Assembly (NCBI RefSeq): GCF_001659605.2
Contig: NC_035162.2
Location: forward strand, 7,955,248 to 8,019,247
DNA length: 64,000 nt
Direction: 5' to 3'
Source of the DNA: Manihot esculenta
Lineage: Eukaryota; Streptophyta; Magnoliopsida; Malpighiales; Euphorbiaceae
Notes under the pieces: model-generated
What the model was told of the DNA's origin: nothing
What the model saw: the letters and a program-made list of their open reading frames with translations, nothing else
Databases searched by the model: none
Position numbers and translations under genes: made by a program
In this document: positions 1-13,700 of the stretch, piece by piece
Position numbering within the stretch: the first letter of the stretch is position 1
How the letters are laid out: each line of letters opens with the position of its first letter

Positions 1-250
1 ATGATGATCATAAAATGGGAAAAGAAATGTCCAGGAATTTACAATATAACTTGCCTGATAGTGCTGACGGAAACTAAAATGCATCTGATTTTTCACTTCC
101 TCACAACATTTAATCAATCTAGATTTCTATTCAAATAGGTTCAAATAGGACTCACAACGGATAGCCTGTACCTATATGATGATCTTAAAATGGGAAAAGA
201 ATTGTCAAGGAATTTACAATATAACTTGCCTGATAGTGCTGACGGAAAAC
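1..250. repeat. 175-bp tandem duplication covering an exon end and splice donor
   Basis: Bases 1-74 repeat 176-249 with only a few mismatches. Both copies carry the end of exon 3 of the S28 gene (encoding FRQHYQ) and its GC splice donor. The duplication may extend past the left edge. Confidence 0.85.
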
Positions 251-1047
251 AGCCAAGTCAAATAGAGCCTGTTTAGATGAAAGATACCTCAAATTCTCAG
301 TCTTGGTTGATTTGAATGGTGTGCTTTTACCATAGTAACGATGCTCAAGTGAAACTACGGCTGCTCCAAACTTTTTAGCCAAAACCTGCCCAAGATAACA
401 AGGTTGAAATTAATTTTTCCCTAGCACACCCAATTCACAAGAAGTCAAGAACCAAAAAAAAAAAACTGATTTCCCATAATATTGCATGGTTAGATGCAGC
501 TTTATACCCATAATACCATCGGAAAGACTAGATAACCAATATTGCTCTTTCACTGGATTTCAGTGAAACTTCAAAAATCAACTCTAAACTCGATCAGATA
601 CTAACAACCAACATGCATGGGGCTTTAAGGAAAAAATTTTCAGCTTAAACACTTACACTGAGGTAGTCATTGGCTATGCCATTGCATGAAGATTCACCAC
701 AAATTCTCAAAAAAATGGGTCCATCTGGAATTCTGAAATTGTCGAGAAATTCATAGTACCGCTGTTTAAACTGACGGTGATCCTACAAGTACAGAATCAA
801 CCAAAACCTGAGCAAGATTGATTAGCATACACGAATTTCCAAAAAGCCTAAAAAAAGGGAGAGACATAGATGGTACATATGGAGAATAGTGATCGAGAAT
901 CTGATTGAACCAGAGCTCATTGGTGGTCAAGTATTCGTTGCTTTCAGACAAGTGACGAAGCAGCGAACGAGGTGCAGGAAAGCCATAGGAAAAGGTCGAG
1001 AGAATCAAGAAGGAGGAGAGCGAAAAAACTGTGAAAACCATTGTCAT
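1..1047 (-). CDS. EDA2-like: Serine carboxypeptidase S28 family protein, EDA2-like (5' part, runs off the left edge)
   Basis: Three coding exons are visible on the minus strand: 1047-877, 782-657 and 385-230, all joined in phase 0 (149 residues so far). The protein starts with a hydrophobic signal peptide (about residues 1-23), then LTTNELWFNQILDHYSPY, then DHRQFKQRYYEFLD, PDGPIFLRICGESSCNGI and FGAAVVSLEHRYYGKS, a pattern typical of plant S28 prolyl-type carboxypeptidases (EDA2/lysosomal Pro-X carboxypeptidase relatives). These enzymes are secreted or vacuolar and cleave C-terminal residues next to proline. The catalytic Ser, Asp and His lie downstream, outside the window. ATG 1047 was chosen because it directly precedes the signal peptide. 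Intron 1 starts GTACCA and intron 2 GTAAGT, but intron 3 starts with GC (CAG|GCAAGT). The last exon end and this donor are duplicated 175 bp downstream. Family assignment is firm; the EDA2 subgroup is from remembered similarity. Confidence 0.85.
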
Positions 1048-1523
1048 CCTTTCCGGCGCTTGTTCTATGCTTGTTCCCAATCGAGGAAATGCTGAGATTG
1101 GTGGCTTGATGGCTGTTGGGTAACTGGGCTCTGTTCTATTGCTTTTTTTCCTTGCTTCGGAATTTCTTAACTAGGACACTGACTTACGTAATACAAAATA
1201 AAATTTTTTTTAGTGATAAATTTTACTTTATCAGCATCAAAACTCAAAAGAGTTCCTGGGTAGTGGGTATGGAGGCCAGTGTCTTCTTCAAGTAGTTAAG
1301 AGAGAAATATGTCCAAAAATCAAGAATAGATAGTGCCATTGGTTTCAGATTCAGGCGGAGTTGCATTTCATACGAAGCTGAACTGAACCACTCTGGTTTT
1401 CTTCCGTTCTTTCCTTCTGGAAGTGGTACTAATGTAGATAACGTTCAAACGGTACTGTGGTGGTAAGAGTATTACTTCTACAATCTCAATTCCATCTAAA
1501 AAAAATTATAATTTATTCGATGC

Positions 1524-1580
<57 letters not shown>
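1524..1580. repeat. (ATT)n microsatellite, about 19 units
   Basis: Uninterrupted ATT repeat, likely to vary in length between individuals. Confidence 0.95.
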
Positions 1581-1844
1581 GTGAGAAAATTTTTAAAATC
1601 TAAATTTATCTTCAAATAAAATTTTTTATTTAACCTTTAAATATTACTATTATTAACAAGTTACTTTCTATATTTTTAAAAATTTATTAAAATATTTTTA
1701 TCTTTTTTCGTATTTATTAAAGTATCTTTATTTTTTTCATATTTATTAAAATATCTTTATCATTTATTTTTATCAATAATATAGTATCTCTTCCTCATTT
1801 TCTTTTTTGAAAAAGAAAAAAAAAATAAAAAGAAGATAATGACG

Positions 1845-1945
1845 AAGGAGAAGAAGAAGACGATGATGAAGAAGAAAAAGAAGAAGAAAAGAAGAAGAAG
1901 AAAAACCAAAGAAGAAGAGAAGGAGGAGGAGAAAGAAGAGAGTAA
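1845..1945. repeat. Purine-rich GAA/GAAGAAG tract
   Basis: About 100 bases almost free of pyrimidines on the plus strand (GAAGAAGAAG, AAGAAGAAG, GAGGAGGAG). Simple-sequence DNA, not coding. Confidence 0.8.
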
Positions 1946-2726
1946 TTTGATCTTTTGTTATATTTTTAATGATAAAAATAGATGGAAAAATTATTTTGTT
2001 GACGGAGAGAAAAAATAAGAAAGTTTTAATAGGTTTCTAAAATTACAGGGACTCACTTGTTAATAATCACAATATTCACGAATTAAATTATAAATTTAAA
2101 AAAAAATAATGATGGAAATTTTTAATTTTTTTAATTTAAAATTTTTTTATTTTAATGGGTCTTTTGAAAGAAACTTGCCAGGCCACCTGGACAATTTCCT
2201 CTTCCATTTGAAGAGGAAAATGCTATTTTTACCCCTCAACTGAACAATGGTTATCATGCTAAGAATTGCCTAACCCCTCGTATCAGCTACAAAAATTTTC
2301 TTATATTTTCCTTTTTCTTGCTGTTCTTGTTTTTCATTTCTTTTTAACCTTACCTGTCATGAAGAGTACAACAGGCCACCTGATTTAGTGGTGGAGAGTA
2401 GAGAGCACAATAAACACAAAAACAAGTTGCTGGGAGTCTCATTGAATAAACTGTGTAAGTTACAAACATATCTTCACTTTGACAGAAAATGAAAAGCCAC
2501 ATGTTTGGCTTTAGGGCATTTCCAACAGACACAAACCCAACTCATATTTCTTTCTTACAATCTTATTATCAAGCACCCACATTACTGAATACAAACTACT
2601 TGATGACCCAATTGCCATATATATATATAAGACCCTGTAAAAGGGAATTTGATTTTTGTTAAAGCAACAAATGGAATTGGATTTTTTTTTGTTTTTGTTT
2701 CCTCCAAATCTCGGGCAGATGAGTGA

Positions 2727-4841
2727 TCAGAAAGAAATGTCCATCATGTCCATGCTCAAGTTCTCCATCATCACATTCTCCATAAACCCACAATTGTTGG
2801 GTGCTGCTCTTTTGAAGCTTCCCATGTTTCTGGGCCTGAATGAGCAGGAGGAGAGTGGAATAATTGGGATGTTCTCACAGTTGCATATTTCAACCATGTA
2901 ACCATCTGGGTCATGGAAGAAAACCTGATCTATCCGGTTCCCATCATCTTCCACCACTGCTGTCACATACCTCATACCCAATTCTTGCAGCCTCCTCTTG
3001 ACAAGCCCAACATCAGTGCACTGTCGAAATTTAAAATTTTCAAAAACAAAGTATTATTTTATGAAAAAAAGTTATGTTTTGAATTGTGATTTTAAAATTT
3101 CTAATTAATATGCACAGCTTAGTTTGTAGTGATCGCACCTGAAAGGAGATGTGATTATCCTTGGGATTGATTGGACGAGGTTCGACAATGGGTTCAAATT
3201 CATTAATGGCTGGATTCTCAATCAAATGTATCCCAATTCCGTAATTGTACAACCTGCATAAATTCAAATATGTCAGAGAATTCTTCATATTTCAGTTGTT
3301 TTTCAATAAAATATTTAATGGTGAGAATGAAATAATATATTCTTTTTCTTATGACAAATGAAAAAAAATAAAAGGAACTAATTAAAATATTTTTATAATT
3401 TTTTAATTACATTAAAATATTTTAATATTTTTATTTCATCAATTAAAAATACATCAATTAATTTTATCATTAATCTATTAATTAAAAATAAAAATAATTT
3501 TAATATTGTGTTCTGTATTTTGTCTTAACTAACTAAAATATCTTTTAATTTTAAAATTATATTAAAATATTTTTATATTTTATTTTATTAATTAAAAATA
3601 TATTTCTTAATTTCTATCTATTTTTATCATTATTTTGTGGGTCAAAACTGAAAAAAAATATTCAAATTAGCCTCCTATTAAATAAAATTTATTACTCATC
3701 TACTACTCGTCAGTTTTATTAATTAATCGGTAATTATATGCGATGGTAAATTTTATTTAATGGATAAGGCAATTAGGAGTTAAAATAAAGTTCAATTAAG
3801 TCTCTGTATTTTTGTTTAAGGGTCAACTAAACTCAATTTATTTTTTTTAATCAATTCCACTCATGTACTTTTATTCAAGAGCCAAATAAATTTAACTTAA
3901 TATAATATTTTTTTAATAATAAAATATTTTTTTTATTTGAAATTAGTATTTTAATTCACATAAAAATGTTAAAAAATATATAGAGATAGTAAATAATTTT
4001 AAAAATTTTAAAAATAAAATTGTATTAATAAAAATAATATTTTAATATTAAAAAATAATATTTTATTATTAAAAAATATTATTATTTTGTAAAGGCTTAA
4101 TAAAAGAAAATCGTATTTATATGGCCTTTGAATAAAATTGCAAAGATTTAATTAAATTTATATTCAATTTTTGTTTTATTTTTTACTAATAAACTAATGA
4201 TTAAAATGAATAAAAATAATAAGTATCCTTCATAAAAAAGATAATAAGAATATAAAAGCATTTTAATATAATCCTAAAACTATAAGGATATTTTAATTAT
4301 TTAGAATAAATTTCACTGTAAAAATAAATAAAAATTAATTGATATTTTTTTAATTTATGGAATAAAAGTATATAAATATTTTAATATAATTTCAAAGTAT
4401 TTTAATTAATTGGAATAAATTATAAAAATAAGACGGTAATTTTTTTTTTTTTTTTGAAGTCAAGACGGTAATTATTTTAAAAATAAATAAATTTTCAATT
4501 CTATTAATTGAAGTATTATACAATATGATTCGTAAAGATTCGCAAGTTTTCAACATCACATTTGTGTCAAATATTTTTTCAAATGAAAACATTTGTTTCC
4601 TATGTAACTCATTGGCATTGCTAAAATTTATAAAGCAGTGAGCAAAAAAGAGAGGAAAAAAGGAAATAAAGACTGACCAAGCTCCATTGAAATTGAAAGA
4701 AGAGGGTCGTTTGATGAGAACAAAGCCCAAAACATCCTCGTAAAACCTGACAGAAGCCCATACAGATCTGCACAACAAAGAAACATGATTCAAGGAGAGA
4801 AGTGGGAGTGCCTCATAGCTGCTCAATCCCTCAATCTCCAT
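2727..4841 (-). CDS. Glyoxalase I-like protein (vicinal oxygen chelate superfamily)
   Basis: Three exons, 4841-4678, 3253-3139 and 3020-2727, join to 573 nt and 190 residues. The order is LSLNHVSLLCRSVWASVRFY, VLGFVLIKRPSSFNFNGAWL, YGIGIHLIENP, INPKDNHISFQ, then FFHDPDGYMVEICNCENIP. This is one VOC domain built from two beta-alpha-beta-beta-beta modules, with the candidate metal ligands His (LNHV), His (DNHIS) and Glu (MVEIC) present. Plant relatives (At1g80160/At1g15380 type) are annotated as lactoylglutathione lyase-like, but these short proteins are not proven methylglyoxal detoxifiers. The first junction splits a Trp codon (TG|G). ATG 4841 is the only start giving the conserved N-terminus. 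The C-terminal tail after the domain is Met/Asn-rich (MENVMMENLSMDMMDISF) and looks lineage-specific. Intron 1 (1.4 kb) is full of fold-back repeats. Confidence 0.9.
3373..4420. repeat. Large AT-rich fold-back repeat in the glyoxalase intron
   Basis: The left arm (from AACTAATTAAAATATTTTT near 3377) pairs imperfectly over about 100 bp with the reverse complement of the right arm (about 4330-4420). A second direct copy of the left arm lies near 3525-3620. This looks like an old MITE-type insertion with a second element inside it. Confidence 0.6.
3793..4160. mobile_element. MITE-like element with terminal inverted repeats, copy 1
   Basis: It starts AATTAAGTCTCTGTATTTTT followed by GGGTCA. Its right end reads, in reverse complement, AATTAAATCTTTGCAATTTT followed by AAAGGCCA, giving a roughly 30-bp imperfect terminal inverted repeat. 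The AT-rich core shares TATATAGAGATA and AATAATATTTTATTATTAAA with the copy at 41751-42090. No clean target duplication was found. It is nested inside the larger fold-back repeat. Confidence 0.6.
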
Positions 4842-7800
4842 CGTTTCCTGCTTCTTCTCTCTAAGACGACTATATGTATGGAGCTGGCTTGGCTCTTTGA
4901 TAAGCTGCTGGCTATATCTTTTTACTTGCTTTCTTTCTTAGTTTGTATGAACTACATAGCTAGCAATCCCTCCTTTATAAAGCAGGGAATGAAGTGGGAA
5001 TTATCTTGCCACTTTCAATTCAAATTCACTCTTTCGTTGTGCCATGTGAGGAACTTTCCTAGCAAATTCTCTTTTATCAAATCCAGGACAAAAATAAAAA
5101 TAGATTGAGCTCATATTTCTCATGCCTTTTACCTAATGCGAAAAGACTAATAAAGATTAGTAAATATCCAAAAAATGATGAAGACTAATAAGGGAAACGA
5201 AATTTTTTACTTTTTTTTGAAGGGGCAATTTATATTTTTTAGGACTTCTTTATATTAAAAGAAAAAAAAAATAATAAAACTTTTAAACTTTGAGGGGCCA
5301 TATGTTAATTGAAACTTTGAAAGCAATAGGCCTTGTACACTTGTGCAGTTCGTTTCAAATCATATATGCAATCCCTTCAAAAAAAAGTAGGAAGCTGAAA
5401 CTTGAAGTTGACATTCTATCATGGTGTTCCAGTGTTACTTCGACTTGATTTATAATACTCCTTGGCCAACAAAATCAAACACAATTGTCTAAAAAATATA
5501 ATAATGAAGAACTAATCTCGAAAACAGAAAAAATGCTGAATGAGCAACGAGGGGATTTTAGCCCTTGGCAGTTGGGAGGGTTATTTGAGCTGAAAGTACA
5601 AAGGGTCCAAAAAACTTACGAAATTTCTTGGATGTTTCCCGTAACATTGTCATTCAAATGAAAACGTTATATATAGTAATTATGATATTAATTACGTCAT
5701 ACACATGTGAGCTACGAGTATTATTGCGTAGGAAATCCGCGTTACGGCCTTGCCCGTAAAAGTGTTGGTTGCTGCATGCGGCCCCATGCAAGAACCGTAT
5801 CAGTTTTTTTTTTTTTTAAAATACATTCCAATATAAAAGGTCAAAAAACTCATTTAAGCCCATATTCAAGTTCATTTCTTGTATTATTATTATCATTATT
5901 ATTGATTATTGGCCGAAGTATAGAAAGGAATAAAATTTTCTATCCTTCTATTTTGTAAAAAATAAAATATATGAAAAATGACATATATTTTTATTATTTA
6001 ATTATGCTATTCAAATAAATTTAATATTTTTTATTCGTTTATTGAATTTTTCCCTTATATATTTAAGTGCATATGCTAGGAATCTCAAATGAAATTAAAG
6101 TTGTGTTTAACTTGTTGTTGACAAAAAAAAAATCTGTTGAATGAAAAACAATTTTTTTAGAAGAATATTTTTATATATTTTAATAATCAAAAGTATAAAT
6201 AATACTAGTTCCAATCATTTTTTAGAAGTAATTATCAAACATTCAATGTTCAATTAATTAAAAAATATTTATTATATTAATTATTGTTTCTCTTTATTTA
6301 ATTGACAACTATTTATTATGTTTTTTAAGAGAGTGTTAGATAATTAATTTTTAAAACGTAACGGTAGTTAGATTTTTATTTTTTTATAGTTCATATATTA
6401 TAATATATAATGGTAATATATAATAAGCATTTTTCATAATTTACAAATTATTGAAAAAAAATAGGGGGATGTTGGTCTCGTCCCACCATTATTGTTTTGC
6501 CGATGTCCATACCATGCATACCTACTGGTCACTCGGATCGTTGTGATTCGCAGTTGGTGCTGCCATGGCGATGATGAGAGGGCCCATTTGTTACATTACA
6601 TATGATATATAAGCCCAACCTTGAAAAGCTGAAGCCACTCCCTTGGCAAAAATTTTAATTTTAATCACCAGACTAAACAGATCAAGAAAAATAAATTTAG
6701 AGATTTTAAATTAAATTATAAAAATTTTTAAAATTTTAAATTAAATTATGAAATAATTAAAAATTTTAAAATTTTTTATTAATAATATTTATTTATTTAA
6801 TATATAAATATAATAAAATAATTCATCTCGTATTATCTTATGATCAATCTATATTTTTTAATTAAAGTTTTAAGTTTAAATATAATTATAATAAATTTAT
6901 AATTTTAGATAATTTTATTAATTTTATAATTTTTTAAATTTAATTATAAAATAGTGAAATTTTTAAAATTTTTCATCTAAGTAGGCCTAAGTAATGTCCT
7001 TAAAACTCATAATTACCTGGTGAAACTTTACTTAAAAAAACTAATTGATATTTTAAAAAACAGTTATTGATTCATCATTATATAAAATCTGCAGACATGA
7101 AATAATTGTTCCATATATTTTTTTTTTCTTTAGATACATTTTGTATTTCACGACTTCATCTGAAATTAAAACTCAAATCTCATATTGAAAAACGATTCTA
7201 ATATCAATTAATTAAATTTTATTTATATTTAGATTCACCTTTTCATGATATATAAAATAACTATAAAAATATAAATAATCATAATGATTTATAAATTATA
7301 ATCTTCACAAATTTAGTCTAATAATAAATACGTTTTAATAAATAAATAAAATTTTAAATTTTAGTACTTAATTCTCAAAAATAAAAGAAAATTATAATTT
7401 TATATATATTTTTTAAATTATTAGCCTCTCCTTGATCTGCTGGGATCTGTGCTCCCGCGTTCCTAACTTAGCAGTGGGTCCTCCTGGTCAATCATTCGCT
7501 CACACTGCAATTTTTTCTGTTATTTGTCTCTGCTTTATCTCCTATTATATATATATTTTACAAAAGATAATATATTAATTTAATTTATATAATTATAAAA
7601 ATAGCTGTAACTTCTACATGAGTTTTATTGGAGAAGGCAGGCATTAGTCATTACAGATGTAGGAGAAATTTCAAATGAGTTGGGTTTTCAATTAAGAGAA
7701 TTGCATACATACGATGCACATGGGCATCAAAATAAATCATATAATAATGGGCTAATCACAAATTAAACTAGTATTAAAATTTTAAGGAACAGGGAAATTA

Positions 7801-9440
7801 TCATCATCTGACGGCGATGGTTTGGTCGCCTGTTGCTTGCTGCCACTGCTCATGTATGTATCTGAACCATTCTTAGTTAATTTTCTGCTTCCCATGTGCC
7901 TGGCATGGATTCATATCTTTTTTATTATTATTATTTTTTCAGCTTTTCACATGGTCTGAGAAATTTTACAAGGCTAAGTTTTGTAAATTAATTGAAAAAG
8001 GATCATAACATTTGAAACTCACTTTTTATATTGCTAAAAGCAAAAATAGAGTAGAGATAGCTTTTTTACAATTAATAATCACTGTGTATTGATGAGTAAG
8101 CTGAATAATTCTGCAATTTCCCTTTTTGTTCTCCTGCATGCAATTACTACTTACTCCGTGTAATTTCACATATTTTTATGAGAATTCGAATTTTAATTAA
8201 AATTTAAAAGAAAAACTATTTATTTAAACTTTTAAATGCCTCTTTTATTCTGAATGACAATGGTCCACTAATTTTATAAGCTTAATCAAGATCAGAAAAA
8301 CAATACTTCAATTTAATTTTATATATCCTTAATTAATTTCTAAATGTATATGTGTTATTATTGACTTGATCTTGGTTTAAATCCTTAAGTATTTGACAAT
8401 AACAGAAAATAGAAAACAGCCTCTAAACCATACTATATATACATATAACCTACATTTTTCTAAACAAATTGGAACCTCACCTATTTCTATTGTCCTAACT
8501 TTTGGATATGCTGGAATTAATCTTCAGTTTCACTTTCTTTCAGAAATGCCGCATTTCTGAGCTAATTAATGAACTATAGTCCTTTTCTCTTCAAAAGAAA
8601 AATATGAAAAATATGTAATTTTAAAATTCATAACCCTAATTCTAAAACCCATTAAGTTTGAAAACGAGTTTAATTCTTTTAAGTTATTCAATTCTTGATT
8701 TTGCTTTAAAAAAAATAATTTTAGATATATATTTTTCGTAACTTTTAATATTTAAAACATTAAAAAATTTAATCAATAGGAAATATTTTTTTATAGCTCT
8801 TCTATTATATAATCTTTATACCTTTTGAGCTTAGCCTTCCATTTAATATATTAAAAATAAAAAATAGAAAACCATACTGATGTTATCATACTGACTATGA
8901 CACATAAACATTCACTCAAATTTAACATTAGAAAAATATAAAAAAAAATATACACAAACCACAAAGCTTGACTAACTATTTGGATTAGTTAAAATAAAAA
9001 AAATTAACCAATAATGATTTTGACTTTAAGTTTTTAAATAATATATATAACAATTTACTTCAAACTTATTGATTGGTTTTTTAACATTTAAAAATAATAT
9101 AATATTAACAAAATTTTAATGAAGTCAAAGTAATTAAAGTGATTAAATGAGTATACAGATGACTGACCAAATAATATAAACATATTATTAGTTATCATTG
9201 AACTAACCAAGTAACTAATAAATAATGAATACAATTAGGAAATCAATTAAGCTTGAACAAGAAGCAAATTAGGTAAAATCATAATAATGACTTAATTAGG
9301 GAAGAGAGAGAGAGAGAGGAGGTGTTAGCCTAGCTTTAGCCTTTGCGCGGTAGTTTTAAATCAAAGGCTAATAACATCCAAACGGCAGCTACGAGCCTAA
9401 GAAAGCAACTAACCAACACAACTCTTTTCCTTTCCTTTTA
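4842..9440. other. Long AT-rich intergenic region, no gene recognised
   Basis: The upstream region of the glyoxalase gene lies at the left end. Short GC-richer islands occur at about 5700-5810, 6480-6620 and 7430-7510, but no reading frame in them resembles a known protein. Around 6690-6980 is an AT-rich stretch of repeated AAATTTTAAATTAAATTAT-type blocks in both orientations, probably an old insertion. A (GA)n run lies at about 9305-9319, just before the kinesin leader. Confidence 0.6.
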
Positions 9441-10753
9441 TAATCTGTCCACAGAAGCTACCACACAGGCCAGGGAGAGATAATAATCCGTTTTCTCTTC
9501 ATCTCCATTCGCTCTTTTCTCAATTTTCACGGTTTCTCCGACGAGATTAGAGCTGCTTGAGGTCAGAGAATAATCATCTGTATTTTTTAGATTTTCTTTT
9601 TTCGCTTGATTGAATAATTTTGACTATGTTCTTAAATTTGCGGTCAGAGGACCAGAGAATTTCGTGGAAAAATTTCGAAATTCATTTGCTGTTGTTGCCA
9701 AGGTATTGCTTGGTTGCATTTCATCGGATTCTGTTTGGAGTTCTACTCCTACATGTTTCAATTCTAACTTTTTGTTTTTTTTTTTTCCCGGTTCAAGATT
9801 TGAAAAAATGACTCGTTGAATTCCAATTTGCATCTCAGTTTACTGCTTCTTCTTCTTCGTGTTCTTATTTTTTTCTGGTGGATGCAGGGAAATTTGATTG
9901 TAATGCCTTGTTTTCGGTAATATTTGTTAAAATAAGTTACTGTGTTATTTGCTTTTTGGATTGTGCGCAACCTGCGAAGAGATTTCTGTTGGTTACAGGG
10001 CTACATTTAGACAACATCGCAAAACAGCCGAAAACTCTAAATCTTGGAGGACAAAAATCCAAGCGCCATCGTCATAGTTAGGTGTGGCTGATTGTAATAC
10101 AGATAATCTGCACATGGAGTCAGTGAGGATTCTTCCAGAGGCCACAAACATTCCTGGAAAGAGACTCTGAATTCTCACTCGCCAAGGTGAAAAAGGCAAA
10201 TTTTATTTTATTTTATTTTTTGCTTTTTTGTGTGTGTATATATATTCCATATTCTAGATGGTGTAAAGGTAATGAGAGAAGATCGAGGTGTTTGACAGTC
10301 TGTTACTGGGGACCATTTAGAAAAATCCAAAATATGTCAAAATTTAATTGGACAACCACCATTTGTTTGACTCCAAGAATGATAGATTACACAGGGCATA
10401 TGTAGCTGGTCAGGCCTTTATTTATTTATTTAATTTTAATTAGACTGAAAAATTGGCTTTCTTGCTTGAGACAAAGAACTGACCAAAAGTGTCGGTGAAT
10501 TTAGCATTAATCCATGATTAGTTCGCTGATGTATATGATTGTGGTAGTTAAAGTTGCGTGGCCCTTATGTTCTCAATGAGTCCAGCAAACTTCTTGTATT
10601 AAACAAATCCCAGCCTTAATGCACTAACAGAAGAATAAGAAAAGGAGAGGGAGCTGATGGAGAGGCGAGATGTATTTGTGTGGTCTGTATGACCGTACAT
10701 TGACTTCTCTACTAATCGTATGATTCCAGTCTTTTTGATGCCAAAGGCGAGAG
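9441..10753 (+). promoter_or_regulatory. Probable promoter and 5' leader of the kinesin gene
   Basis: The region 9420-9560 is CT-rich and leader-like, and no protein is recognisable from there to the kinesin ATG. Possible leader splice donors exist (for example CCAAG|GTGAAA near 10189), so the 5' UTR may be spliced. Transcript boundaries cannot be fixed from sequence alone. Confidence 0.4.
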
Positions 10754-13700
10754 ATGGGGGCCGCTGATGATGAGGAGCTGGTACAGGGGTCGCGTGATGG
10801 TGAGGAGAAAATTCTGGTTTCAGTTCGGCTGAGGCCTTTAAATGATAAGGAAACTGCAAGAAATGATGTATCGGATTGGGAATGCATCAATGACAATACT
10901 GTCATGTATAGGAATAATCTTTCAGTTTCTGAGAGGTCCATGTACCCAACTGTCTATACATTTGGTAAGAATTTTGCTTATGTCACAGTTTAATAAATTT
11001 TGATTTTGTCTTTTGCTTGCAATCTGCAATTATGTGCCTATGATCTCCCAAAATATGTTGATATAGATAATAGTAATGTTGCCACCTCAGCTAATTGATA
11101 CAAAGATTATTCTGCAGTTCAAATAATGTTCTGAATCCGTTCATGATGTTGGGAACCTGGATATCATGTCGCATTTTTTTTTCTCTCATTTCCTTTTTCT
11201 GTCTATTGATCTAGTAATGCTGAATGCATCCCCACTTTCAGGCATTAAGCAATACTTCTGTTCCATTGCCATTTGGTGAAGTTGGTTGTATTTGTGTTCA
11301 TGACTTCATGTGTTCATTAAGTTATTTTTTGTAATGTATTTGCAGAGAGTTATTTTAGCACTTTGTCTGACATCTGGTGTTTTCACCATCTCATTCTCTT
11401 ATTTTGGCTTTTCTTTTTCCTGTTCTTTGGTTAATTTGTTGGTTGTAGACAGAGTATTTAGGCCGGATTCCTCCACAAGGCAGGTGTATGAGGAAGGAGC
11501 CAAGGAAGTTGCACTTTCGGTTGTCAATGGTATAAACTGTAAGTACAACCTATTTATTATTATTATCATTATTATTATTATTTTACTGTTCTCTTGACGG
11601 AAATTTACTCCAAACTTCATCTTTATGTTTTTAACTCATCTTATTTCCCTTATAATTACTTCAGCAAGTATATTTGCATATGGACAAACAAGTAGTGGAA
11701 AGACATACACCATGAGTGGAATTACAGAGTACACTGTAGCAGATATTTATGATTATGTAAAAAAGGTAATGCAAAATTGTTACTTTTAATCTAGTGTTTT
11801 TCTATGTTTTTTAGGTTTTCCCTTGATTTGATGAAAAGCTTCCATATTTTGTGCTTTGCAGCATAAGGAAAGAGAATTTATTCTGAAGTTTTCTGCCATG
11901 GAGATTTACAATGAATCTGTCCGAGACCTCCTTAGTTTGGATACAACTCCTCTTCGACTTCTAGATGACCCTGAGGTAATTCTCATTTTTCAGTATGGTG
12001 AAGAATTGCCATATGCATTTTTCCATTGCAATAACGTCTGTCAATGTTAACAGAGAGGAACAGTTGTTGAAAGACTCATAGAGGAAACTCTGAGGGACTG
12101 GAATCATTTTAAAGAACTTCTATCAATCTGTGAAGGCAAGTCATCCCTAGACTACTTTTTGCTTTCACTAGAAGATTGATGATTACTTGGGTAATGTTCT
12201 GGTGCATTTCTGCAGCTCAAAGACAAATAGGGGAGACTTCTATGAATGAAACAAGCTCCAGATCTCATCAGATTCTGAGACTGGTATAACTAAATGGTTA
12301 TTTCAATATGAAATTTAAATTTGCAGTGAAATACTTATTTTCCGCATTGTAGTACTGACAATGGGTTTCATGCCAGATGATTGAAAGTTCTGCACGTGAA
12401 TATTTAGGCAATGGCAAGTCAAGCGCCCTTGCAGCTGGAGTGGTATGATTCCTAAAGTTTGCCATTTGTTAATCTGGTAAAACTGACAGCAGTTTATGTA
12501 ATATTCATTGTTCTCCATACAGAATTTTGTTGATCTAGCGGGAAGTGAGCGTGCATCTCAGTCTTTGTCAGGTGGCATGAGGTTGAAAGAAGGGTGCCAC
12601 ATAAATCGCAGTTTACTGACCCTGGGGACGGTTATCCGTAAGCTAAGGTGAGCTTTTCTAACCTGTCCTAAACTTCTTTGTGAAATAGTGTTGGAAGCAG
12701 CTATCTTCTGTAACTACTATAATTTTGTAAATTTTAAAGTATGGAAGTAAGAATTCAAATTTAACCCATCAGATAAATTTGCTGTATTTCCAATCTTATC
12801 AAATTTCAAATATTTAACCCATCAGATAAATTTGCTGTATTTCCAATCTTATCAAATTTCAAATATTTTACATCATTGTTGTTGACAGGAGTGAAAGAAG
12901 AAATTACATAATCTATGTTTCCTTCATCACTTCATACAGTGAAGACCTGGAAGCATAACTAATTCCACCAATCCACCATGAAAATATATATTTACGCTTT
13001 AGTTATGGGATTTTTAAGGAGAAAAAAAGGAGGACAATATTATAGGCATTTTGAAGAAACTGAATGAAATTTTTTCTATCCATAAACTATTGTATCTGTA
13101 CAATTACATTGTCATTGAATAGTGTTTTGGATTCCAGAACTGAGTCAAGAATAAAGAAAACGAAAATAAATAACAATGAAGTGCCACTGCTCTGGCAGAA
13201 CAAGAGTTCATCATACATTATAATAATACAACCAAGACATACTGATAGGTTTTTGGTACATGATCTATTTTCCACAATATAACATAGTTAGGTGTTGATT
13301 GATGCATGGAAATATGGACCAAATGAGTCGATCTTATTCTCTAGTTATTGCTTACTTTTCATTCATTACAAAGACTTTCCCTTTTTCCTGTTTCCTTCTC
13401 TTGCAGCACTAGTTGACAAAGCTTACAATAAACAAACTCGTTGAAAAATGAAAATACGTAGGTCACTTACTGGAAATATTTAGTGCTTAAAGGTTCGATC
13501 ACACTTTGCTAACTTGCAAAATATAGATTGCATTGCCTTGTATTTTGTTATTTGTGAATTTATAGACTGTAATTCAACTATTCACATGAAAGTTGAGATG
13601 TGGATATTTTGTTATCAAATAGATAACTGTCTTGTGATTGACTATGACAGCAGCTGCCACAGTCATTCTGAAGCTCTTTTGCCTTTTCTTTTCTTTAAAA

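Larger units (their letters stand above)
1048..2726. other. Intergenic region between two minus-strand genes
   Basis: No supportable gene. It includes the upstream region of the S28 gene, an (ATT)n microsatellite, a purine-rich GAA-type tract, and an imperfect AT-rich inverted repeat: ATTATTAACAAGT near 1650 recurs inverted near 2065. That could mark an old MITE. The 3' UTR of the glyoxalase gene should lie at its right end. Confidence 0.6.

Noticed and set aside
5707..5958. Possible tRNA or gene in the GC-rich island CGCGTTACGGCCTTGCCC
   Set aside because: No cloverleaf can be drawn and the ORF is dominated by Phe, Leu and Ser from T-runs.
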